Assembly: GCA_965140735.1 (NCBI GenBank)
Contig: OZ223306.1
Location: 992,001 to 1,056,000 of the forward strand
DNA length: 64,000 nucleotides
From: Fusibacter_A sp965140735
GTDB lineage: Bacteria > Bacillota > Clostridia > Peptostreptococcales > Acidaminobacteraceae
Reading direction: 5' to 3'
Position numbers and translations under genes: made by a program. The notes beneath the pieces are model-generated. The model saw nothing but the letters and a program-made list of their open reading frames with translations, was not told where the DNA came from and searched no databases. This document shows, piece by piece, positions 53,304-61,953 of this stretch (within the stretch, counting starts at the first letter, position 1; each line of letters begins with the position of its first letter).

Positions 53304-54506
53304 ATGAAACCAAAATATAATTTATCAATCCCGCAAGCACGCTATTTTCTTCTAAAAAAGCACGGTCTTATCAATGCTTTCAAATTTAGGGATAAAAGCG
53401 ATATACTTACCTTTATCAAACAAGTGGGTTGTATCCAATTCGATCCCATTGACGTCTGTGGCAAAAATCCCGAACTCGTATTACAGTCCAGAATTGAACA
53501 TTTTAAAAAGGAAATGCTTTACGAATTGCTTTATGAGGACAGATGTCTCGTTGATTACTTTGATAAAAACCTATCCATTTTCCCTGTTGATGACTGGCCT
53601 TATTTCGCCTCTAAAAGAGAAAGCTATCAACATTATCATCGCAGTCAAAAAGAAGTCGATCAAGTCGCCAACGATGTCATCCAGTATATACACGAAAATA
53701 CATTTGCTTGTTCTAAAGATATCAATTTGAAAGAAAAAGTAAATTGGGCTTGGAGTGATACTTCTCTTGGAAGAGCAACTCTAGAAACACTCTATTTTAG
53801 GGGAGATCTAGTGGTACATCATAAGAAAGGCACTATAAAGTACTACGCCCTTGCAAAGGATTTTATTAATCCTGAAATTCTCAACTGTCCCAATCCAAAC
53901 GAATCTCAACAGGCACAAATCGAATGGCATATCTTAAGACGTATTGGTGCCGTCGGTATGCTCTGGAATAAAGCTTCCGATGCTTGGCTTGGCATAGATC
54001 AAATGAAAACTGCACAAAGAAAAGCAGCTTTTAAAACGCTTATAGAGACGAACAAAGTGATTGAACTTGAAGTTGAGGGCGTAGAACCCCTACTCTATAT
54101 TTTAGAGCAAGACCGTCATTTGCTTGAAACATGTCTTGAGGATTTTAAAAATCCAAACCTGACGAAACCATTTCTGCCACGCGTTTCTTTCTTAGCCCCT
54201 TTAGATAACTTACTATGGGATCGTAAACTAATTAAGGCTCTTTTTAACTTCGAATACAAATGGGAAATTTACACCCCACTTACAGATCGTAAATTTGGTT
54301 ATTATGTATTACCCATACTCTATAAGGATATACTGATTGGCAGAATAGAAATGGTCAACAATAAAAAAGACAAGGCTTTGGAAGTTAAAAAAATCTGGTA
54401 TGAAGAAACCTTCAAACCAGATTCGGAATTTAAGAAAAGTCTCAAATTGAGCCTAAAAAGATTTGCAACCTTTAACAATTGCACCAAGGTTAAAATGATT
54501 AAATAA
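53304..54506 (+). CDS. YcaQ/AlkZ-type winged-helix DNA glycosylase
   Basis: 400 residues of the HTH_42 family. The catalytic QxQ/D motif is Gln45-Phe-Asp47 in CIQFDPIDV, with the family stretch PELVLQSR; the winged-helix repeats continue to the C-terminus (TPLTDRKFGYYVLPILYKD). E. coli YcaQ excises alkylated bases and unhooks interstrand crosslinks, while Streptomyces AlkZ protects against azinomycin. A single gene unit, convergent with the XRE regulator gene. Confidence 0.85.
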   Translation: MKPKYNLSIPQARYFLLKKHGLINAFKFRDKSDILTFIKQVGCIQFDPIDVCGKNPELVLQSRIEHFKKEMLYELLYEDRCLVDYFDKNLSIFPVDDWPYFASKRESYQHYHRSQKEVDQVANDVIQYIHENTFACSKDINLKEKVNWAWSDTSLGRATLETLYFRGDLVVHHKKGTIKYYALAKDFINPEILNCPNPNESQQAQIEWHILRRIGAVGMLWNKASDAWLGIDQMKTAQRKAAFKTLIETNKVIELEVEGVEPLLYILEQDRHLLETCLEDFKNPNLTKPFLPRVSFLAPLDNLLWDRKLIKALFNFEYKWEIYTPLTDRKFGYYVLPILYKDILIGRIEMVNNKKDKALEVKKIWYEETFKPDSEFKKSLKLSLKRFATFNNCTKVKMIK

Positions 54507-54524
54507 GAGGAATGAAGTCTTAAC

Positions 54525-55208
54525 TTAAATAATCTTACCACCATGAAAATAGCATTCATAAATCTTTCTATCACCTAAAAAGATCATTTCACGTCCTTGA
54601 AACCACTCTATATCCCCTTGAACATCACATAGATAAATATAATTCCCCTTAGCATAATACACGGGACCTCTAAGGGGACATTCATCTGGCATATTGCGTA
54701 GAGCTTCCTTTAGAAAGTCACCTGAAAAGACCTCATCTAAAACTCTCCCCATGTAGTTCATTGACCAAATGGGATGTTCAAGTTGCCACACAGCCTCTTC
54801 ACCTGCAAATTGGGTACGCCCAAGATAAGTATCTAGATAAGTATAAGGTGTTGATTTAAAACTTAAATCAACAGAATTTACCCTTGATGATTCAACATGC
54901 CCCGCGTTACTTGCGTAAGTCTTATATTTCGCCTTTTTTAAAAACACTAGAAAATCACTATCAAATCTATTTCCTTTTCGATCACTTATCAGCAACTCGT
55001 TATCTTGACAGCCCTCTTCTTTGAGTAAGGCATCTAGAGTCACCGCAAAGATGTCACTAATCTTGATGATCAAATCTACATCTGGCATACAAGTTCCAAG
55101 TTCCCATTTACTAATGCTTTGTCTCGATACACCTAATCTCTCTGCCAGCGATTCTTGAGAAAACTTATTTTGCTGTCTTAACTGTAGAAGCTTTTTATCA
55201 AATGTCAT
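54525..55208 (-). CDS. XRE-family regulator with DUF5680 domain
   Basis: 227 residues. The helix-turn-helix is at about 5-60 (LRQQNKFSQESLAERLGVSRQ followed by SISKWELG); a linker follows, then a DUF5680-like domain (about 85-225: PYTYLDTYLGRTQFAGEEAVW; GPVYYAKGNYIYLC). DUF5680 is of unknown function and may sense a small ligand. Two palindromes upstream suggest autoregulation. Confidence 0.85.
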   Translation of the reverse strand: MTFDKKLLQLRQQNKFSQESLAERLGVSRQSISKWELGTCMPDVDLIIKISDIFAVTLDALLKEEGCQDNELLISDRKGNRFDSDFLVFLKKAKYKTYASNAGHVESSRVNSVDLSFKSTPYTYLDTYLGRTQFAGEEAVWQLEHPIWSMNYMGRVLDEVFSGDFLKEALRNMPDECPLRGPVYYAKGNYIYLCDVQGDIEWFQGREMIFLGDRKIYECYFHGGKII

Positions 55209-55257
55209 TTCTTATCACCTCAATTATATTTTAAGGTAATCTATCTCCACTTTCAAT

Positions 55258-55292
55258 CAACTACAGTTGTCAATTATGTCAACTTAAAGTTG
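55258..55292. promoter_or_regulatory. Paired operator palindromes upstream of the XRE gene
   Basis: CAACTACAGTTG (55258-55269) and CAACTTAAAGTTG (55280-55292), centres about 22 bp apart, i.e. two helical turns, between the XRE gene and the GNAT gene. These look like binding sites for a dimeric HTH protein. Confidence 0.55.
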
Positions 55293-55321
55293 CAAAGATC
55301 ATATATTCTGCTTATAAAATA

Positions 55322-55810
55322 CTATAGAATCAATTGCCAATTGGTCACATCAATCCATTGATTAAATTTAAAACCCGCTTCTTTAAATTCTGCTACTTTC
55401 TCAAAACCAAATTTTTCATGAAGTTTTCGGCTATTTTCATTAGGTTGAGATACTCCAGTGATAATAGAGTGATACCCACCATCTCTAAGTTGATTGATCA
55501 GCACTTCATACAATTGTGAACCAATTCCTTTACCTAAACTATTTCGGTCTATATAGACAGACGTTTCTATGGAAAAACGATAGGCAGAACGATCTTTCCA
55601 TTTAGTGCCATAGGCATAACCAATGACCTTGCCATCTTCCTCATAAACATACCAAGGTAAATCAGATGAAAATACTTTATTTATGCGTGCCTCCATGCCT
55701 TCTACTGAAATTGCATCTTCTTCAAAGGTAACTATACTCCCCAAGACATAGTAATTATAAATATCACAAATCGCTGGTGCATCTGATAACTCTGCTTTTC
55801 TAATCATCAT
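55322..55810 (-). CDS. Phosphinothricin-acetyltransferase-like GNAT
   Basis: 162 residues with the PAT/YncA layout: IRKAELSDAPAICDIYNYYV, TFEEDAISVEGMEARI, YAYGTKWKDRSAYRFSIETSVYI, GKGIGSQLYEVLI and NENSRKLHEKFGFEKVAEF. Family members acetylate phosphinothricin, methionine sulfone or similar amines. AAGGGG precedes the tandem ATG codons at 55810/55807. Confidence 0.85.
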   Translation of the reverse strand: MMIRKAELSDAPAICDIYNYYVLGSIVTFEEDAISVEGMEARINKVFSSDLPWYVYEEDGKVIGYAYGTKWKDRSAYRFSIETSVYIDRNSLGKGIGSQLYEVLINQLRDGGYHSIITGVSQPNENSRKLHEKFGFEKVAEFKEAGFKFNQWIDVTNWQLIL

Positions 55811-55828
55811 AAATCCCCTTCCCTCAAC

Positions 55829-55858
55829 TAAAAAGACAGCATAATTATATGCTGTCTA
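55829..55858 (-). terminator. Terminator of the tRNA unit
   Basis: Minus-strand stem AGACAGCATA/TATGCTGTCT followed by T4, between the tRNA pair and the GNAT gene. Confidence 0.75.
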
Positions 55859-55967
55859 AAATTTTATATTATTATAATCTATTATTCGCTTCGTGTCTAG
55901 GATATGTTATCACAAATTCAATAACTTCCATACAATTTTTCACAATTTACCATCCATCGAAAAATAA

Positions 55968-56042
55968 TGGTTGCGGAGGCAGGATTTGAACCTACGACCT
56001 TTGGGTTATGAGCCCAACGAGCTGCCACTGCTCCACTCCGCG
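55968..56042 (-). tRNA. Initiator tRNA-fMet (CAT), copy 1
   Basis: 75 nt with encoded CCA. Acceptor CGCGGAG/CTCCGCA leaves the C1-A72 mismatch of initiator tRNAs, and the anticodon stem has the GGG/CCC pairs around CTCATAA. T arm GTAGG/CCTGC includes one T-G pair. Confidence 0.95.
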
Positions 56043-56080
56043 ATATTTTATTATTTGTTCGAACAACCATAGATAAAAAA

Positions 56081-56155
56081 TGGTTGCGGAGACAGGATTT
56101 GAACCTGTGACCTTTGGGTTATGAGCCCAACGAGCTGCCGCTGCTCCACTCCGCG
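56081..56155 (-). tRNA. Initiator tRNA-fMet (CAT), copy 2
   Basis: 75 nt with encoded CCA, C1-A72 mismatch and GGG/CCC anticodon pairs. It differs from copy 1 in the D loop and T stem, where ACAGG/CCTGT shows compensatory changes, so both copies look functional. It is the first of the two to be transcribed. Confidence 0.95.
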
Positions 56156-56177
56156 ATGTTTCTTTCGAACAAGACTC

Positions 56178-56186
56178 ATTATATCA
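56178..56186 (-). promoter_or_regulatory. Extended -10 promoter of the tRNA pair
   Basis: Minus-strand TGA-TATAAT about 20 nt before the first tRNA; the -35 is poor (TGTTAA). Confidence 0.6.
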
Positions 56187-56346
56187 TACATCTGTAAAAT
56201 TAACAGGGGGATTTGAAAAAAAAATAATAATTTAGAATTGCTCAATATAATATTGATAGACATAATATCCTGTATCTAGCCTATATCAACGTTTAAGAGG
56301 ATATTCATTTAAAATTATGTTTCGAATTTGTCATATTCTATTTAAA

Positions 56347-57861
56347 TTAAAAGTAAATATGAAGTTCTCTGTCATAATACTTTTTAACACGATCTGAAAA
56401 TCTCATGGCTGACTCCATATCTAAAGTAGGGATTTCTTCAGATTCCAGTTTAATGTAAACAGCATTTTCCTTTACGTCTATGGATAAATCTGTTATGTTC
56501 CCAATTTCAGCTCGATCCAGCTGCTCCGATATTTGTAAAATCGTCGCTAATTTATTGTGTTTATTAAAGAAATCTTTATCCATAAAAGGCTCATAAATTT
56601 TAAATCGATCCTTAATGCTTGGCCCCCTGTGATTGCCCACTAAAAAGGCAACTATTAGATGTTCAAGATTTGAAAGGCCGTCAATTTTACTATTCATGAG
56701 CAAATACATGCCGTGAAGATGATGGTCGTAATATTCAATATGCATGCCAATATCATGAAGTAAAGCTGAAATTTTTAAAAGTTTTAAATCGTTCGAATCG
56801 AAATTATGCAGTGGCGCTAAGCCCTCAAAGAGTTTAACCGCAATTCTTTCAACTTGACGTGCATGTTCTTGATTGACGAAAAAACGCTTCATCATATTAT
56901 AAACGCTTGCCTCTAACACATCTGGAAACAGAACCGACTGATGCCGTTCTTGATTCAAATATTTTAAAAAATAACCATCTCTTAAGCCATAAGCGCTTAT
57001 ACGCATCTCAGGAGAGTCTAGATACTTCATGATCATATTAAGCGGTGTTGAACCAAGTGTCATTAAATCTGCACGACGCTTGTTAATACCATCAATTTTA
57101 TCCAGATCATTTGGATCTGTATCCTTAATAAGATCAATGACTTCAGAGACCTCACCACTGGTCAATCTATAATTGTGTAGATTTTCAATCGGATACCGAT
57201 TTAAATTGCGGTGTACCTTCCCGAGAGATCTTATAATGCCTCCAAGTCCTATTATGGGGAAGCCCTCTCCTTCTTTCAACCACGGTATACCTTCGAGTTG
57301 GTCCATTATAAAACTTTCTGCATTTTCAATTTGTTTTTTTCTATTTTTTTGTTTTTTAAAGTGTTCGGTCAGTATGACAGAACCGAAGGGTAAACTTATA
57401 GATTCAATCAATTCACGATTTTTTACCAATACAATCTCTGTGCTGCCCCCTCCAGTATCCACTAAGACAGCATCTGAAAAAGCAATTGTATTGACAACAC
57501 CTAGATAGTCATAATAGGCTTCTTCAATGCCAGTGAGCACGTGAAATTCAATGCCAATTTCAGCTTTAACAGTTTCTAAAAAGTACTTTTGATTTTCAGC
57601 CATTCTAACAGCCGCAGTGCTTAGTGCAAACGTATGCGAGACATTATTAACGTCCATCAGTCTTTTAAAGTATCGAAGCGCATTTAGGGTTCGGTTTATA
57701 GGTTCCTTTTTCAAAAGCTTATCTTCGTCTAATCCTTCACTCAGTCTCACCATTTCCTTCGCCTGTTCAAAGACGCTGTATCCACCGAGTTCATTGATGC
57801 CATATATATTCATACGTACCGAGTTAGAGCCCAAATCTATGATGGCTATTTTATCATTCAA
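56347..57861 (-). CDS. ppx: Ppx/GppA exopolyphosphatase-family protein with HD domain
   Basis: 504 residues: ASKHA phosphatase lobes (IAIIDLGSNSVRMNIY; DAVLVDTGGGSTEIVLV; FPIIGLGGIIRSLGKV) followed by a C-terminal HD-type region (LLHDIGMHIEYYDHHLHGMYL). Hydrolyses terminal phosphate of polyphosphate or pppGpp. The start is TTG at 57861 with only a weak upstream site. It is the last gene of the ppx-ppk-ppx unit and ends before the tRNA promoter. Confidence 0.92.
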   Translation of the reverse strand: MNDKIAIIDLGSNSVRMNIYGINELGGYSVFEQAKEMVRLSEGLDEDKLLKKEPINRTLNALRYFKRLMDVNNVSHTFALSTAAVRMAENQKYFLETVKAEIGIEFHVLTGIEEAYYDYLGVVNTIAFSDAVLVDTGGGSTEIVLVKNRELIESISLPFGSVILTEHFKKQKNRKKQIENAESFIMDQLEGIPWLKEGEGFPIIGLGGIIRSLGKVHRNLNRYPIENLHNYRLTSGEVSEVIDLIKDTDPNDLDKIDGINKRRADLMTLGSTPLNMIMKYLDSPEMRISAYGLRDGYFLKYLNQERHQSVLFPDVLEASVYNMMKRFFVNQEHARQVERIAVKLFEGLAPLHNFDSNDLKLLKISALLHDIGMHIEYYDHHLHGMYLLMNSKIDGLSNLEHLIVAFLVGNHRGPSIKDRFKIYEPFMDKDFFNKHNKLATILQISEQLDRAEIGNITDLSIDVKENAVYIKLESEEIPTLDMESAMRFSDRVKKYYDRELHIYF

Positions 57862-57893
57862 TCGATCACATTCTTTCTATTATCAATTTTATT

Positions 57894-59933
57894 TTAAAGT
57901 TTTTTTATGAATTCTTCATTGTCAGTATACTGTAGCGTTTTTAAAAAATCATGTACTTTAAGAGCATCTTTACTCTTACTTGTCTTTTTCTCATAATTGC
58001 CATCGGGTAATAAAACCCAAGATTTTTGGTTATCCTTCAGATAAAGATCCAACGTCTTTTCAATGCGCTTAGCAATAACCTTATCTTCGATCGGAAAAAG
58101 TAACTCCACACGTCTATCCAAATTACGTGTCATCCAGTCAGCACTGGACAAGTAGACTTCTGAATGATGATCGTTGTGAAAATAGAATATTCTCGAATGT
58201 TCAAGAAATTCACCGACAATACTCACGACTTCAACATTCTCGCTCAATCCCTTGATACCAGGCACAAGAACACATATACCTCTAATAATTAATCTTATTT
58301 TCACCCCAGCTTTGGATGCCTCATATAGACGATCTACAACTTCTTTATCCACCAAAGAATTCATTTTAGCAATGATCTTAGCTGGTTTTCCTTTTTTTGC
58401 GTTTTCCGTCTCCCGATCAATTAGTGTATAGAATTGCTTTCTTAAATGATAAGGTGCAACAATAATTGAATGCGTAAAAATGTCATTTGAGAAACCAGAT
58501 ACTAAGTTGAAAAATATTGAAGCATCTGCACCAAAACTTTCCTTGCACGTAAAAAGTCCCATATCAGTGTAGAGTTTAGCCGTTTGGTCATTGTAGTTTC
58601 CTGTACCAAGGTGCACATATCGGCGTATACGTTGTTTTTCTTTTCTAACCACTAGTGTGATTTTAGAATGCGTTTTCAGTCCATACAATCCATAAATCAC
58701 ATGGACCCCTTTTTGCTCTAATTTTTTGGCCCAGTTAATGTTATTCTGTTCATCAAAACGCGCCATTAGTTCTAAAAGAACTGTAACTTGTTTGCCCTTT
58801 TCTGCAGCATCAGCGAGAGCTTTAACGATCTCCGAATCACCACTGACACGGTACAAGGTTTGCTTAATAGCCAATACTTGAGGGTCTTTACTGGCTTGCT
58901 TAACAAAATCCACTACAAAATCAAAACTTTCATAAGGATGCTGTAAAAAGACATCTCCCTCTCTAATGGTTTTAAAAATATTCTTTTTAGACATGAAGGG
59001 CAACTTGCGAGGTACATGCGCTTCTTTGATCAGATGTTGTAATGCTTTTGGCGGTTTAAATTTAAACCAAACTGTTTTATCCATTAGTCCTTTTATTTCA
59101 TAAACTTGTGAAGCTTCCATATGAAACGCAGAAATCAATGTTTTTTTGAGCCATTCATCAGGACGATAGGAAATCTCGAGCCTTATGGCCTCTCCCCATT
59201 TCCTGAGTTTGATGGCTTCTTCAATAACATTGAGTAAAATATCAGAGTCTTCCTGGATGACATTCAGGTCACCATTTCGAGTAATCCTAAATTGACAGGT
59301 GGTCAATATATTGTTTCCAATAAATAAATCTGCTATGAATTCTTCAATAATATCTTCTAAAAGCACATAACAATGATCTCCAGCAGGACAGTCTATATTG
59401 ATAATTCTCGGTAATACAGAAGGCACTTCAACAAGTGCAAGCCGTTCTATATTATGGACCAATAATTTCACCGCAATGTAAAGTCTTTTATTCGAAATCA
59501 AGGGAAATGGTCTACTAAAATCCACCGCCATTGGTGTCAGCACAGGAAATATAGTAGTATTAAAAAGTTGCTTTAATGTTCCTTTGATGCTCTTAGTATA
59601 ATCACTCCGTCTCAATAAGTTAAAGTGGTTATCCTTAAGCCCTTGCATGAGTTCATCACTAATTTTGTTTTGTAGTTCTACGAGATCACTAACTTTCTGA
59701 TTAATACTGCTAAAAAGTGCTTCTGGGGCCATTCCAGAGGGGTCTGTCTTTGTGTAACCAATATTCATTTGATCTTTAATAGAAGCAACTCTCACCATAA
59801 AAAATTCATCTAGATTCGAAGAAAATATAGCATTGAACTTAATTCTTTCTAGGATCGGCAAGGTTAAGTCATTTGCTTCAAGTAAAACGCGTTCATTAAA
59901 TTTTAGCCAACTCAGTTCTCTATTAAAATACAT
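57894..59933 (-). CDS. ppk1: Polyphosphate kinase 1
   Basis: 679-residue enzyme polymerising ATP gamma-phosphate into polyphosphate. N-terminal FNRELSWLKFNERVL, phosphodiesterase-like catalytic lobes with phospho-accepting His422 in GLKTHSKITLV, and the second active-site histidine in HNDHHSEVYLSSADWM. The length is typical. It starts 1 nt after the stop of the upstream ppx-like gene and is certainly cotranscribed. Confidence 0.96.
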   Translation of the reverse strand: MYFNRELSWLKFNERVLLEANDLTLPILERIKFNAIFSSNLDEFFMVRVASIKDQMNIGYTKTDPSGMAPEALFSSINQKVSDLVELQNKISDELMQGLKDNHFNLLRRSDYTKSIKGTLKQLFNTTIFPVLTPMAVDFSRPFPLISNKRLYIAVKLLVHNIERLALVEVPSVLPRIINIDCPAGDHCYVLLEDIIEEFIADLFIGNNILTTCQFRITRNGDLNVIQEDSDILLNVIEEAIKLRKWGEAIRLEISYRPDEWLKKTLISAFHMEASQVYEIKGLMDKTVWFKFKPPKALQHLIKEAHVPRKLPFMSKKNIFKTIREGDVFLQHPYESFDFVVDFVKQASKDPQVLAIKQTLYRVSGDSEIVKALADAAEKGKQVTVLLELMARFDEQNNINWAKKLEQKGVHVIYGLYGLKTHSKITLVVRKEKQRIRRYVHLGTGNYNDQTAKLYTDMGLFTCKESFGADASIFFNLVSGFSNDIFTHSIIVAPYHLRKQFYTLIDRETENAKKGKPAKIIAKMNSLVDKEVVDRLYEASKAGVKIRLIIRGICVLVPGIKGLSENVEVVSIVGEFLEHSRIFYFHNDHHSEVYLSSADWMTRNLDRRVELLFPIEDKVIAKRIEKTLDLYLKDNQKSWVLLPDGNYEKKTSKSKDALKVHDFLKTLQYTDNEEFIKKL

Positions 59934-59934
59934 G

Positions 59935-61443
59935 CTATTTCTCCTTTAATTCTGGAATGATACCAAAAGTGTTTATAAAGTTGGATAATGTAAATTGAAA
60001 ACTCAACTCTTCAAGCGTAATATCCTGATTATATCTAATATAAATACTCATATAATCTTCTGTAACTTTCACTCTATCAATTTTGATTTTTTGCCTTTTG
60101 CCCTTATCAAGTGCATCTGCTATAGACATAATCGATGAGAGCTTAAAGACTGTGCTGTAATTAATTTCAGAAATACCTTCTAGTTTAAAATCTAAGGCCT
60201 TGTGTTCTGAACTTGAAATAAGCCGACAGACATGAGCTACAATTCGAGTTTCCTCTTCTGTAACACCTAAAATGCTCAAGTTGCTTATTTTGTCATATGA
60301 TGTAATCAAGTAATCCTTCATCCGAGTATACTTGCCAATTTCATGCAATATAGCACTTAATCTCAATAAGAGTTCATCTCTTTCCCCAAATTCAAAATGT
60401 TGCTTTAATGCATTAAAGAGTATAAGTGCATGTGCTTCTATTGCTTTTAGATGCGCTTCTGAACTCTTGTATCTTTTACTTATATTTAGGGCTTGTGTTA
60501 GTATATCTTGATTGAAAGCATTATAGCGGTTTAAGTTATAATCTCTTTCTATAAAGTTGGCGATGATACCATCTCTCAGAGATATGTTTGGAATCAAAAG
60601 CGATTCTGCATTTGTAAGATCGAAAAACATATTATAAATAAGCACACTTACAACAAATTCATACCAATTAAATCCACGGGATTCGATATCAAATCTCAAA
60701 GCTCTATGGTCATCAATCAAATTATAGTAAAGCGCTTTGAATTCTTTTTTCGAAATCGTACTTCTGTCATCAAAGAGCAACATTTTATAGAGTTTTGCTT
60801 CACCGCCTAAACATATAAAATGTTTTATTTTTTTAGCCTGAATATTTTGCCACATATGAGAAGTACGCGTTTCTAATAATTCTAGAAGGACTCTTGGGTA
60901 CACCACAGAGCGTTCTTCAAGTTCATGCATAATGTTTTTAAGATTTTTTGTCCCGAGCTTAATTTCATCATTTTTTACCAAATGATTGCGATGGTATATA
61001 GATACATCGCAACTACCTGAGTTTATTTCAACTACAAGTGCACTCTTTCGAATGTCTCGATAATTGGGCATGTAATCTCTCATCGACTTATAGGTTAAAA
61101 ATTTTTCAATGCTATCTTCTATAATTTCCAGATCAATGCCCGTTTTAATTTTTAGCATTTCAACAACCATCTTCGAATTGTTGGCTTCTCTCATGGCACT
61201 CGTACCAACAGCACGATATCTTTCAACGCCATAACTCTCGAGCACTTTATTAAAATAACTCAGTACTTTTAAAACCTCTTTGACAGTCTGATGTTGTATA
61301 AAACCATATTCATAAACATCTTCCCCAATGACAATGTTGCTTGAAATATCTTCCAGAACAGTAATGTTACCCGCAACATATTCAATTATCTTTAATTTTA
61401 TAGCACTTGCACCTACATCTATTGCTGCATATATTGGTTTCAT
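59935..61443 (-). CDS. Second Ppx/GppA-like protein, divergent
   Basis: 502 residues with the same architecture as the ppx gene at 56347 but much diverged: AAIDVGASAIKLKIIEY replaces the usual DxGSNS loop, and the second phosphate loop reads SALVVEINSGSCDVSIYH instead of DxGGGSTE. The C-terminal HD region retains AILHEIGKY. Substitutions at both phosphate loops make loss or change of activity likely, perhaps a regulatory partner for Ppk. The start at 61443 has GAGGTG 5-6 nt upstream; the longer frame to 61500 is rejected. Confidence 0.8.
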   Translation of the reverse strand: MKPIYAAIDVGASAIKLKIIEYVAGNITVLEDISSNIVIGEDVYEYGFIQHQTVKEVLKVLSYFNKVLESYGVERYRAVGTSAMREANNSKMVVEMLKIKTGIDLEIIEDSIEKFLTYKSMRDYMPNYRDIRKSALVVEINSGSCDVSIYHRNHLVKNDEIKLGTKNLKNIMHELEERSVVYPRVLLELLETRTSHMWQNIQAKKIKHFICLGGEAKLYKMLLFDDRSTISKKEFKALYYNLIDDHRALRFDIESRGFNWYEFVVSVLIYNMFFDLTNAESLLIPNISLRDGIIANFIERDYNLNRYNAFNQDILTQALNISKRYKSSEAHLKAIEAHALILFNALKQHFEFGERDELLLRLSAILHEIGKYTRMKDYLITSYDKISNLSILGVTEEETRIVAHVCRLISSSEHKALDFKLEGISEINYSTVFKLSSIMSIADALDKGKRQKIKIDRVKVTEDYMSIYIRYNQDITLEELSFQFTLSNFINTFGIIPELKEK

Positions 61444-61553
61444 CGGACACCTCTTTATCATAATACACTTATTATAATCTATGTATGTGAACATAGTCAT
61501 TTTTATAGGATGATTTTACATGAATTTAACAATGCCTAAATTGAGTGATTTAT

Positions 61554-61581
61554 AAAAGCGTTGATGGGCATCAACGCTTTT
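61554..61581 (-). terminator. Terminator of the 53-residue zinc-ribbon gene
   Basis: Stem AAAAGCGTTGAT/ATCAACGCTTTT with a 4-nt loop, 6 nt after the stop at 61588. It can act on both strands. The outer arms resemble those of the terminator at 50207-50280. Confidence 0.75.
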
Positions 61582-61587
61582 ATGTCA

Positions 61588-61749
61588 CTAATCCTTTATT
61601 TTTTTAGATTTGCACAAGCGATCTTCCTCATCTGCAACACGGCCGCATTTTTTACAAACATACTTAGGCTTTTTAACAATTTCTATATACTCAGCTAAAT
61701 GGGCATCCAAATAATCATCTTTAACAAGTTTACACATCTTTTTAGACAT
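61588..61749 (-). CDS. 53-residue zinc-ribbon-like protein
   Basis: A short gene beginning MSKKMCKLVKDDYLDAH, with the knuckle YVCKKCGRVADEEDRLC that could hold a metal with a third cysteine. AGGAGG lies 5-6 nt before the ATG and a terminator follows, which together make it convincing. Soluble and very lysine-rich. I have no function for it; similar short CxxCG proteins occur in Clostridia. Confidence 0.8.
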   Translation of the reverse strand: MSKKMCKLVKDDYLDAHLAEYIEIVKKPKYVCKKCGRVADEEDRLCKSKKIKD

Positions 61750-61953
61750 AGTTACCTCCTATCTCAGAATATTTATACCACTATAAAGTGATTTTATTCA
61801 GAATATTTAATTTTTTCAATAAAAAGAGTCTCTTTTTTTATAAATTGAGTTTGAGATTTCATTTGAGTGATTAAGAATAAATCTGTCAATATTTGTATCA
61901 AAATGATAAAATATAATCATCATATAAATCATTAAAATAACAAGGAGTTAAAC

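Noticed and set aside
50207..61581. Similar AAGCGTTGAT hairpins at 50207-50280 and 61554-61581 as a dispersed repeat family
   Set aside because: Both are well placed as terminators and share only the outer stem; similarity over about 11 bases is too little to call a repeat family from two copies.
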